Source: CAWJPY01 sp963844865 (GTDB taxonomy: Bacteria > Acidobacteriota > Thermoanaerobaculia > Thermoanaerobaculales > Sulfomarinibacteraceae). Taken from it: a DNA stretch of 64,000 nt. The position numbers were made by a program, and so were the translations under genes. The notes below the pieces were generated by a model that saw nothing but the letters and a program-made list of their open reading frames with translations, searched no databases and was not told the origin of the DNA. Positions 1-7,530 of the stretch are shown in pieces. How positions within the stretch are numbered: position 1 is the first letter of the stretch; each line of letters opens with the position of its first letter. The DNA is taken from positions 1 through 64,000 of the forward strand of contig CAWJPY010000001.1 of the NCBI GenBank assembly GCA_963844865.1. The letters run 5' to 3'.

Positions 1-554
1 TGTCTAGAACACCCGGAGCGATCATGTGCACGGTCACGCCCCGCGGCCCGTAGGCGTCGGCGAGCTGGCGAACGAGGTTGGCCAAACCAGCGTTGGTGAC
101 GCCAGCCCCGCAGGTTTGCGGCGTGGGTTCGGAACCGAAGTGGCCGCCGATGGCGACGATCCGGGATCCAGGGACAAACCGGTCGTCAACCGAGCGTATA
201 AGACGCAGCAGTCCCCCGAGCTTCAAGGAAACCGACCGGCCAAGGGTCTCTGGCTCGATCGTGGCCAGCGGTCCGGCGGGCGGTACGGCGGCTGACTGGA
301 CCACCATCCGGACGGGCCCGGACACTGCTGCGGCGATCGCCGCACCCGACGAGTCATCACCGATGTCCGCCGGGCACGCAATGATGGCCGTCGTCGGTTG
401 CGCGCAACTGCTCAAGGCGGTGACGGTCGCGGGCCACGGCGACCACAGGCACCCCGGCTTTGCGAAGCCGGGCAACGATGGCGGCGCCGATCTCGCCGGT
501 CGCGCCGACGACAACGGCCTGCCCACTCGGGCCCGCCGGGTCGGTCGGGTTCAT
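1..554 (-). CDS. Short-chain dehydrogenase/reductase, frameshifted and cut by the window edge
   Basis: The N-terminal reading (554 down to about 390) holds a Rossmann nucleotide-binding motif of the type VVVGATGEIGAAIV, as in NAD(P)-dependent SDR enzymes. A stop then interrupts it. Shifting frame by one base near 385-395 restores an SDR-like core, with PVRMVVQSAA, a GSRIVAIGG strand and the C-terminal ANLVRQLADAYGPRGVTVHM helix, to the edge. The gene lies 42 bp downstream of a second SDR, and AGGAGGAG precedes the ATG, so it is the last visible gene of a minus-strand operon. No Tyr is seen at the usual YxxxK position. The substrate is unknown. The frameshift may be real or a sequencing error. 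Confidence 0.7.
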
Positions 555-596
555 GGACCGCTCCTCCTCCTTCTATCTGATGCGTCGCTGTCCCAT

Positions 597-1327
597 TCAA
601 TCCATTGAAACCCCGCCGTTGACCGAAATGTAGTGGCCGGTGGTGAAGCCAGAATCGTCACTGGCGAAGAAAGCCACCGTGCTGGCTATGTCGTCAGCGC
701 GGACGAGGCGCCCCATCGGCGTGGTCGCGCGAGATGTCGATCTGGTCGGCGTCAACTTCTGGTCATCGTCGTTCCCTCGACTGTTCCTGGTGCGACGAGG
801 TTCGCGGTGATGCCATGCGGCGCCAGCTCGAGCGCGATGTACCGGACGAACTGGTCCAGCGCCGCCTTGGCGGTGCCCAGCGTGATCATCCCTTCGCGCG
901 GATGGCGGGACAACCCCGTGCTGATAAAAACCAGCCGGCCATACCCCGGGAAACCATCCCCGGCACAACGGCTTTTGTCATCAGGAACGCGGCACGAAGT
1001 TCTCGGTCCAGCTTGCCGCCTAGCTGGTCCAGGTAGCTCGACGAACGAGGTGATCTCGAAGGGGATCAAAGCGTTGTGCACGAGCACATCCACCCCGCCC
1101 CAACGTTGATGGATTTCGCCCAACATAGCGGCACATCGCCGGATAGTGACATCGGCCTGAATCGCCACGGCCTCGCCACCGGCAGCAGCGATGGCCGCCA
1201 CCACCTCGTCTGCTTGCGGGGCGCTGGAGGATAGTTGACGACCACGCGAAACCCCGTCCGCGAGGACTAGTGCGGTCGCCGCACCGATACCCCGGCTGGC
1301 TCCCGTGACCAACGCGACCCGACTCAT
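597..1327 (-). CDS. Short-chain dehydrogenase/reductase with a C-terminal frameshift
   Basis: The N-terminus has the SDR glycine motif TGASRGIG and a central VHNA segment equivalent to NNAG. The core continues through VFISTGLS and GTAKAALDQFVRYIALEL to HGITANLVAPG. Near position 755 the frame shifts, and the typical SDR ending (DDIASTVAFFASDDSGFTTG, then a VNGG motif) is read in another frame to a stop at 597. Total length, about 243 residues, is normal for the family. The residue four before the active-site Lys is Leu rather than Tyr, so classical SDR catalysis is doubtful. The start lies 4 bp after the aldo/keto reductase stop, indicating one transcript. Confidence 0.78.
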
Positions 1328-1330
1328 TGG

Positions 1331-2457
1331 TCACGCCTCCATTGCGAGTGGGGCGACGATAAGAACCCGTTGTCTCCAAACACGTCCACCTTCACCTCTC
1401 TCTTGCTGAGCGCGCCATAGACGGTGGCGCACCAACATGTCGTCCGAGTTCGTATTCCGCCCGCCGCTGTCGGTATGTCCGGGCGATCCCACCAATTCGT
1501 TCGCCACCGCCTGAGAATTCATTTCACCGCGCCCCGGGGATGAATCCGAGAACCGCTTGTCCACCACGGCGTTGAACCTGACATTCGCGGTGATGTGGTC
1601 CCGAATCTCCTTCATGGCGTCTTCGGGAAGGACCGAAATCTCACAGTTCTCCTGGATGCGTTGAGGTTTGGTCGAGGTAGTCAGGAACGCGGTGCCGCGC
1701 TGCGCGGCCCACGACAGAACGACTTGGGCCGGTGACTTGTGCAGACGCTGGGCGATGGCGGTGATCACCGGTTCGTCAATGACTCTCGGCTCCATGGCGT
1801 GCCCCAACGCGGCGAAGGCCAGCAGCACGATGCCATGCTCCCGGCAGAAGTCGAGCAGTTCCCACTCGGGGAGATAGGGATGTGACTCGACCTGCACCAC
1901 GGCCGGCTTGATCCGCGCCACCGCAACGATCTCGCGTAGCTTCTCCAACGTGACGTCCGACAAACCGATGGCCCTGCAGCGCCCGTCGTCGACGAGGCGC
2001 TCCAGCGCGCCCCACGTCTCCGCCAAGGTGACCCCCGGGTCGTAGATGACCCGGCCGTTCGCATCTCGCGGGTCTTGATCGTCACCAGGCCGAAAGGCGA
2101 AAGGCGTGTGTGGATCAGATAGCAGTCGACGTAATCGACTTGCAGTCGGCGACGGCTCCCGTCGAACGCCGATTCGACGCGCTCTGGACGGTGGTTGGTG
2201 TTCCATAATTTGGTGGTGACGAACAGGTCCTCCCGCGCAACCGTCCCCGCCTCGAACGCTTCCTGGATCGCATCGCCGACCGCTTCTTCATTGCGATAGC
2301 GTTCTGCGCAATCGAGATGTCGAAACCCCACCTCCAGCGCAGTCTTGGTGGCCCGCTTGGTTTCGAGAAGGTCCGGAATCAGTGTGCCGAACCCGACCAC
2401 GGGAATGGCCCCAACTCCGTGGCTGAGTGAAATCCTGGTCAATTCCGAGTGCATCAC
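1331..2457 (-). CDS. Aldo/keto reductase, single frameshift
   Basis: This is an NADPH-dependent aldo/keto reductase by family. The first part (2457 to about 2090) shows GFRHLDCAERYRNEEAVG, carrying the catalytic Asp and Tyr, then VTTKLWNT with the catalytic Lys and YLIHTRLSPFG with the His, so all four active-site residues are present. After a frameshift near 2070-2110 the barrel continues (GLSDVTLEKLREIV, QVESHPYLPEWELLDFCREH, SPAQVVLSWAAQRG) to a stop at 1331. About 30-50 residues beyond the usual C-terminus look non-homologous. It heads a minus-strand operon with two SDRs. G+C is lower than in the rest of the window, which suggests foreign origin or a join. The substrate cannot be told. 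Confidence 0.8.
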
Positions 2458-2493
2458 TGGTGATCATGCTCGTACCCCGCTGCCGGCTGGAAC

Positions 2494-3759
2494 GTGACCG
2501 ACCCCTTCACCTTCTCAGTCACTGTAGTCTCCCTTCGCGTTGCTGCGTTCAGAAGCCGTGACGACCGGGAGTTTCATGTTCATGCCGTGTGCTCTCCACC
2601 TGCCGCTGCGATCGCACTCGCTCCAAGACTCGCGGGTCGCCGGTCGTCATCGCGCCCGGCGCCCTTCGACCTGACGGAGTCCAACCCGACCCGCTGTGAC
2701 CTGCCCTACCCCCCGGACCTGCTCGCGCCCCTCGCCCACCGCCGGTCCCTGCGCTACGACCCCGACCCCCAGGGACCCATGCCGGCCCGGCGGGCCGTCG
2801 CCGCCACCTATCGCCGGTGGGGGGTGGAGGTGGCGCCCGAGCAGGTGCTGCTCACCGCATCCACCAGCGAGGCCTACGGGTTCCTGCTCCGCCTCCTCGC
2901 CGATCCCGGCGACACCGTCCTCGTCCCTTCCCCGTCGTACCCGCTCTTCGAGCAGCTCGCGCGCCTCGACGGCGTGCGCCTCGCGGCCTACCGCCTCGAC
3001 GGGGACTCCGACTGGCGCCTCGAGCCAGACTGGCGGCGGGGGACGCCTCCAGGGTGGCGCGCCCTGATCCTCGTCCACCCCAACAACCCCACCGGCTCCT
3101 TCGTCCACCCCGACGACGCCGTCCTCCTGCGCGCCGCCTGCGAGGCGGAGGATGCCGCCCTGGTGGCGGACGAGGTCTTCCTCCCCTACCCCCTGGGATC
3201 GGCCCCGGACGGAGTGTTCAGCTTCACCGTCCCCGGCCCCTGCCTCACCTTCTCCCTGGGCGGCCTGTCCAAGAGCATCGGGCTGCCCCAGCTCAAGCTG
3301 GGATGGATCGTGGTCACCGGGCCCGACACCGCGGTGGCCACGGCCCTGGAGCGGCTGGCCTACATCGCCGACGCGTACCTCTCCGTCGCCACCCCGGTCG
3401 CCCTTGCCGCTCCCGAGCTCCTGGAGCGAGGCCTCGCCGTGCAGGCGGCCATCGCCGGACGGTGCCGCTCCAACCTGTCCCACCTTGTCGCCGCCACGGG
3501 GGGCGATTCGCCGGTCACCGTGCTGACCCCGCAGGGGGGCTGGAGTGCGGTGCTGCGGGTACCGAACCTCCTGGACGAGGAGGAGCTGGCTCTGCGCCTG
3601 CTCAGTGCCCACGGGGTCGCGGTCCACCCCGGGTTCCTGTTCGACTTCGAGCGACCCGGGCACCTCGTCCTCAGTCTCCTTCCCCCCGAACAGGTCTTCG
3701 CCGAGGGCGTGGCTCGCCTCCTCGGGGCGGTGGACGAGCTGGTGAGGAACGTCCCCTGA
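2494..3759 (+). CDS. Pyridoxal-phosphate aminotransferase, class I/II
   Basis: The protein has the fold-type I layout: FDLTESNPTR near residue 60, the substrate/PLP region VLLTASTSEAYGFLLR, ILVHPNNPTGSF, ADEVFLPYPL, and the Schiff-base Lys region FSLGGLSKSIGLPQLKLGW. The small domain (GGWSAVLRVP, HGVAVHPGFLFDF) closes it. It resembles alanine/aspartate-type transaminases with the DLTESNPT opening. The start is uncertain: the first ~45 codons have lower G+C, little family similarity and no clear ribosome site. GTG 2587 is an alternative. The low-GC block apparently joins the chromosome near 2500-2620, so the native N-terminus may be missing. Specificity is unknown. Confidence 0.85.
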   Translation: MTDPFTFSVTVVSLRVAAFRSRDDREFHVHAVCSPPAAAIALAPRLAGRRSSSRPAPFDLTESNPTRCDLPYPPDLLAPLAHRRSLRYDPDPQGPMPARRAVAATYRRWGVEVAPEQVLLTASTSEAYGFLLRLLADPGDTVLVPSPSYPLFEQLARLDGVRLAAYRLDGDSDWRLEPDWRRGTPPGWRALILVHPNNPTGSFVHPDDAVLLRAACEAEDAALVADEVFLPYPLGSAPDGVFSFTVPGPCLTFSLGGLSKSIGLPQLKLGWIVVTGPDTAVATALERLAYIADAYLSVATPVALAAPELLERGLAVQAAIAGRCRSNLSHLVAATGGDSPVTVLTPQGGWSAVLRVPNLLDEEELALRLLSAHGVAVHPGFLFDFERPGHLVLSLLPPEQVFAEGVARLLGAVDELVRNVP

Positions 3760-3791
3760 TCGCGGCGGCAGTGAGCGGCGGCATGGTCACT

Positions 3792-3875
3792 CCAGAGGGG
3801 GTGCCAGGCACGCTTTCGAATGAAGCGATCCGCGTCCTATCGAAGCAAGACGGCGTGCCAGGCACCCTCTCTGGT
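3792..3875 (+). repeat. Palindromic GTGCCAGGCAC repeat, copy 1
   Basis: This is an 84-bp element with imperfect inverted ends. The left end reads CCAGAGGGGGTGCCAGGCAC and the right end is the reverse complement of CCAGAGAGGGTGCCTGGCAC. Inner arms CTTTCGAATGAAGCG and TCGAAGCAAGACGG follow. Related copies lie at 14486-14570 and 26447-26525. It sits just after the aminotransferase and encodes nothing visible. The structure suggests a REP/MITE-like non-autonomous element; no transposase is in the window. Confidence 0.85.
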
Positions 3876-3889
3876 GGTCCCCAGGCAGA

Positions 3890-4025
3890 GCGCCGCTGAA
3901 CGCCGACGCTGCCCGCTGCTGCTGATTGCTGACGCTGACCACCGCTCGCCGCCGCGGTCGCTGATTGCTGCCACGGATCGCTGACACTGTCGCTGTCCGC
4001 TGCCCCTGATGCCCGCTCCGGCCGC
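3890..4025 (+). repeat. Degenerate CTG-rich intergenic array, locus 1
   Basis: The stretch is made of irregular units around GCTGATTGCTGCC, CGCTGTCC and CTGCCCCTGATG. Related wording recurs at 14632-14765 and 36655-36760, always between genes. It directly follows palindromic repeat copy 1. With that repeat it fills most of the 400-bp gap before glpD. No coding potential or tRNA-like structure is seen. Confidence 0.6.
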
Positions 4026-4089
4026 AGCAAAGCTCGTCTCTGGATGCACGGGCCGAACGGGGATCCGAGATTCGGGACGCTCCGGATCG

Positions 4090-4095
4090 TATACT
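4090..4095 (+). promoter_or_regulatory. -10 box TATACT upstream of the glpD leader ORF
   Basis: TATACT stands out in GC-rich DNA and ends exactly six bases before GTG 4102. A transcript would therefore start at or next to that GTG (leaderless). No convincing -35 is seen. The same spacing occurs at 5938, 20489, 35980, 40675, 45159 and 50624. Confidence 0.6.
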
Positions 4096-4101
4096 GTTCC
4101 C

Positions 4102-4164
4102 GTGATCGTCCCGGGTGACCGCCGCCCGCGAGCCGTGGGATGGGCGCCACCTCCGGAGGTCTGA
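4102..4164 (+). CDS. Putative leaderless 20-residue leader ORF before glpD
   Basis: GTG 4102 lies where transcription is predicted to begin. The frame runs 20 codons (rich in Pro and Arg, ending APPPEV) and stops at 4162-4164, two bases before glpD's GTG at 4167. The glpD ribosome site GGAGG (4155-4159) lies inside this mini-ORF. Translation of the leader would pass over that site, so coupling or attenuation is possible. There is no homology evidence; the call rests on position alone. Confidence 0.35.
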   Translation: MIVPGDRRPRAVGWAPPPEV

Positions 4165-4166
4165 CC

Positions 4167-5791
4167 GTGTTCCACACCGACTGGCGCCGCCTCGCCCTGT
4201 CCAACCTGGACGAACCCTTCGACGTCGTCGTGATCGGCGGTGGGATCACCGGGTGCGGCGTCTTCCTGGACGCCGCCCAGCGGGGCTTGCGGGCGCTCCT
4301 CGTGGAGCGGGGTGATCTGGCCTCCGGCACCTCCTCCCGCTCCTCCAAGCTGATCCACGGCGGGCTCCGGTACCTCAAGCAGATGCAGTTCAGGATCACC
4401 CGTCTGGCCTGCCGCGAGCGCGACCGCCTCCTCGCCCTCAACCCTCACCTGGTGCACCAGATCCGGTTCCTCTACCCGGCCTACCACGGTGACCGCACCC
4501 CGGGCTGGCAGATCGACCTCGGGCTGTGGATGTACGACCGCCTCACCGACCGCCCGGATCGCCACGCCCAGCTGAGGCGGGAGACGATCCAGGAGCTGGC
4601 GCCTGGTCTGACCATCGACGACCTGGACCGGGCCCTGGCCTACACCGACGCCATGGCCGACGACGCCCGCCTCACCCTGGCGGTGGCCGCCACCGGTCAC
4701 GCCTACGGTGGACACGTGCTCACCCGCACCGAGGTCACCGGCCTCCGGCGCCCTCCCGGGGGCGCACCCGCCCAGGTCCTCCTCCATGATCTGGAGGGGG
4801 AGCAGGCGCTGGTGGCGACCGCGCGGGTGGACGGTCAACGCCGCCGGGGTGTGGACCGACGCCGTCCGCTCCCGGCTCGGGTTGCCCGGACAGCGCCTGC
4901 GGCCGTCCCGCGGCTCCCACCTCGATCCTCGCCCCCGACCGACTCGCCCTGAAGGGCGCCCTGAGCTTCCCCGCCCCGGACGACGGCCGGCCGGTCTTCA
5001 TGGTGCCCCACCCCGAGGGGATCCTGCTCGGCACCACCGATCTCTACCACGACGGCGGCCTGGACGATCCCCGGCCCACCACCGGCGAGGTGGAGTACCT
5101 GCTGCGGGCGGCCCAGGCGGCCTTTCCGGGCTCGTCCCTGGACCGGCGGGAGACATCGTCGGCGCCTTCGCCGGCCTGCGGCCCATCCTGGACACCCACG
5201 CCGAGGACCCCTCGGAGGCGAGCCGCGACGAGGACGTGTGGGTGAGGAAGAGGGTCGTGCACCGTGGCGGGAGGCAAGCTCACCACCTGGCGTAGCACCT
5301 CCGAGGAGGTGGTGGACACCGTGCTGACCGAGCTTCCCGAGGAGGTCACCCGACGGCTGGCCCCCTGCGCCACCAAGGGCACCCCCCTGGCCGGCCTGTC
5401 GCCGCCGGACCTCGGGCTCCGCCTGGCGCGGATCCTGGGCGTTGACCCAGCGGTGGCGGCGGGCATGGCGCGCCGACTCGGCGCCCTGGCCTGGCCGACC
5501 GCGCGCTCGGCACGCCGTCGCTCCGAGCTGCGGCCCCTGGAGCCGAGCCGCGACCTGTGCGCCGCCGAGGTCCGCGCCCACCTGCGCTGGGGAGCCGTTC
5601 TCCACCTCAGCGACCTTCTGCTCCGCCGGGTCCGGGTGGGCATGTGGCAGCCCGAGCTGGCGCCCCAGATGCTGCGGCGCCTGCGCCCCCTGTTCCGCGA
5701 CGAGCTGGGATGGGAGTGGAGCCGCTGGCGGCGCGAGGAGGACGCCTTTGCCGGCGAGCTCGAGGCCTGGACCCTCGCCGGGGTCGTCTGA
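4167..5791 (+). pseudogene. glpD: FAD-dependent glycerol-3-phosphate dehydrogenase, four frameshifts
   Basis: GlpD oxidises sn-glycerol 3-phosphate to dihydroxyacetone phosphate and passes electrons to quinone at the inner membrane. The start has the FAD motif VVVIGGGITGCGVFLDAAQRG, then the family signature SGTSSRSSKLIHGGLRYL. Later blocks are VNAAGVWTDAV, MVPHPEGILLGTTDLYHDG, FAGLRPILD and AGGKLTTWR, and then the DAO C-terminal helical domain to 5791. These lie in different frames, with shifts near 4828, 4922, 5155 and 5262. Restored length is about 541 residues, normal for GlpD. Conserved residues are kept, so the breaks are either recent or sequence errors. GTG 4167 is preceded by GGAGG at seven bases. 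Confidence 0.85.
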
Positions 5792-5925
5792 GCCGCGCTG
5801 ACGAGGGTGAGGCACATCGGGCCCCCGGCACGTCCCTGGATGAGGGCGCTGCCCATTCCGCGTCGACTTCGACGGTGCCCGGCGCCCGCTCTGATCCTCC
5901 CGGAGCACGGGCCCCCGCCATCTGC

Positions 5926-5931
5926 TACTCT
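5926..5931 (+). promoter_or_regulatory. Extended -10 box TGC-TACTCT
   Basis: TACTCT, with TGC immediately upstream (an extended -10), ends exactly six bases before GTG 5938 of the glycosyltransferase. A leaderless transcript is predicted. Confidence 0.55.
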
Positions 5932-5937
5932 GCCTCC

Positions 5938-6658
5938 GTGGTGGAGTCTGCGATCGAGCTGTCGGTGGTGGTGCCCGTGTACAACGAGCTGGACTCCCTC
6001 GAACCCCTCGTCGCCCGGGTTCGGGAGGCCCTGGAGCCCCTGGGCAGGAGCTGGGAGCTGCTGGCGGTGGACGACGGCTCTGAGGACGGCTCCGGGGAGG
6101 CCCTCGACCGAATCGCGACCTCGGAGCCCAGGCTGAGGGTCCTCCACTTCACGGCCAACAACGGCCAGTCCGCGGCCCTGGACGCCGGCTTCCGGCACGC
6201 CCGTGGCGAGGTGGTGGGGCTCCTGGACGCCGACCTGCAGACCTTCCCGGAGGACCTGCCGCTCCTGCTCGAGGTCATGGACCGCGAGGGCGTGGACGCG
6301 GTGGTGGGGATCCGCACCCAGCGCCACGACAGCGCCTGGAAGCGCTTCTCGTCGCGCTTCGCCAACGCCGTCCGCAACCGCCTCACCCGGGAGGACGTGA
6401 CCGACACCGGCTGCCCGCTGAAGGTGGTCCGCGCCGCAGCCCTGGCGATGGTGCCGCGCTTCAACGGCATGCATCGCTTCCTTCCCCACGCTTCTCGCCA
6501 TGCAGGGGTGCAGCGTGCGCCAGGTCCCCGTCCGCCATGCCCCACGCCTCGCCGGCACGAGCAAGTACGGCACCTGGGACCGCGCCCTGCGCGGCCTGCG
6601 CGACGCCCTGGGGGTGCGCTGGCTGCAGGACCGTCGGCTGCGCTGGAAGCTGCGGTGA
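5938..6658 (+). CDS. GT2 family glycosyltransferase (ArnC/dolichol-phosphate mannosyltransferase-like), one frameshift
   Basis: The family moves a sugar from a nucleotide donor to polyprenyl phosphate at the cytoplasmic face. Visible GT-A motifs are SVVVPVYNELDSLEPLV, VDDGSEDGS, the metal-binding DADLQ in LLDADLQTFPEDL, and DTGCPLKVVR. One extra C near 6485 shifts the frame. Reading on in the corrected frame gives LLAMQGCSVRQVPVRHAPR, then GTSKYGTWDRALRGLRD, to the stop at 6658. The restored protein is about 240 residues. It has no C-terminal membrane domain; the membrane part is probably the LAB_N protein just downstream. GTG 5938 is chosen because of the -10 box six bases upstream. Confidence 0.85.
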
Positions 6659-6700
6659 TCCGGCGCGGCAGACGCCCGTCCAAGCTCACCCCGCCTCTGT

Positions 6701-7321
6701 TTGCTGCCCCTCCTCGGCCTCCTCCTCCTGGCCCCGCCGGGGCTCTCCGCCACGCAGACGCCGACGGCGCCGGCCACCGCCCTCGCGGACGCGGGCGCCG
6801 GCACGCGCCCGGGCTCCGAGAGCACGGTGCGGCTGCGCCTGCGGCCCCTGCCCGTGGGCGTGCGAAGGGTCTGGCTCGAGACCGACGCCGACGGCCGCCG
6901 GGTCTACGTCATGGACCTCCTGGAGGGCGGGCAGGAGCGGTTGAGCCCCGACGCCTTCGCCGCCCGGCTGGCGGCCGACACCCGCGACCGCACGCTCCTG
7001 TTCCGCGTCTTCAACATCACGTCGGTGGCCGGCATCGCCTGGGTGGCCCTCGGCCTCGCCGGGCAGGTGCTCTTCGCCGGCCGCATGGTGGTGCAGTGGG
7101 TCTCGAGCGAGCGCAGCAGACGGTCGGTGGTCCCCACGGCCTTCTGGTGGATGAGCCTCGGGGGCGCCAGCATCCTGCTGACCTACTTCATCTGGCGACG
7201 GGACATCGTGGGCGTGCTCGGTCAGGGCATGGGCTGGCTGATCTACGGCCGCAACCTGTGGCTGATCCACAGGAGCCGGCCGGTCCCGGAGCGGTTGGAG
7301 GTGAGGGCGTTAGGACGTTAG
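6701..7321 (+). CDS. Membrane protein with lipid-A biosynthesis N-terminal (LAB_N) domain
   Basis: After an N-terminal hydrophobic signal/anchor and ~70 residues of periplasmic-type sequence, the C-terminal half matches LAB_N. Visible blocks are GLAGQVLFAGRMVVQWVSSE, RRSVVPTAFWWMSLGGASIL, GQGMGWLIYGRNLWLI, with three membrane helices. LAB_N proteins typically accompany an ArnC-like GT2 in lipid glycosylation, as here. The start is unclear: TTG 6701 is the only option in frame. GTG 6655, overlapping the glycosyltransferase stop as GTGA, would give a basic RRGRRPSK n-region before the hydrophobic stretch if one base is corrected near 6700. The stop codon lies inside the following 8-bp tandem array. 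Confidence 0.75.
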   Translation: MLPLLGLLLLAPPGLSATQTPTAPATALADAGAGTRPGSESTVRLRLRPLPVGVRRVWLETDADGRRVYVMDLLEGGQERLSPDAFAARLAADTRDRTLLFRVFNITSVAGIAWVALGLAGQVLFAGRMVVQWVSSERSRRSVVPTAFWWMSLGGASILLTYFIWRRDIVGVLGQGMGWLIYGRNLWLIHRSRPVPERLEVRALGR

Positions 7322-7396
7322 GACGTTAGGGCGTGAGGGCGTACGGACGTGAGGGCGGAAGGGCGTTAGGGCGTGAGGGCGTGAGGGCGCGAGGCG
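7301..7396 (+). repeat. 8-bp tandem array (GTGAGGGC / GTTAGGAC / GTTAGGGC)
   Basis: About twelve consecutive octamers vary at two or three positions. The first two to three units are inside the LAB_N gene, and one supplies its TAG stop at 7319-7321. The array has probably remodelled that C-terminus. Confidence 0.85.
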
Positions 7397-7402
7397 CTTC
7401 GA

Positions 7403-7506
7403 ACCTCACGAGGGTGGGTGGTCGGGGGACCTCACGAGGGTGGGTGGTCGGGGGACCTCACGCGGGTGGGTGGTCGGGGGGCCTCACGGGGGCGGACGGT
7501 CGGGGG
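7403..7506 (+). repeat. 26-bp tandem repeat, four copies
   Basis: Four head-to-tail 26-bp units start at 7403, 7429, 7455 and 7481. Each opens with ACCTCACG (GCCTCACG in the last) and ends GGTCGGGGG. A fifth partial start occurs at 7507. Units 1 and 2 are identical; units 3 and 4 diverge progressively. The array separates the convergent LAB_N and YfhO-like genes. There are no spacers, so it is not CRISPR. Confidence 0.9.
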
Positions 7507-7530
7507 ACCTCACGTCTCCCGTCTCACGTC

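Noticed and set aside
7403..7506. Possible CRISPR array
   Set aside because: The 26-bp units are directly adjacent with no unique spacers, and no cas gene is present. It is a simple tandem repeat.
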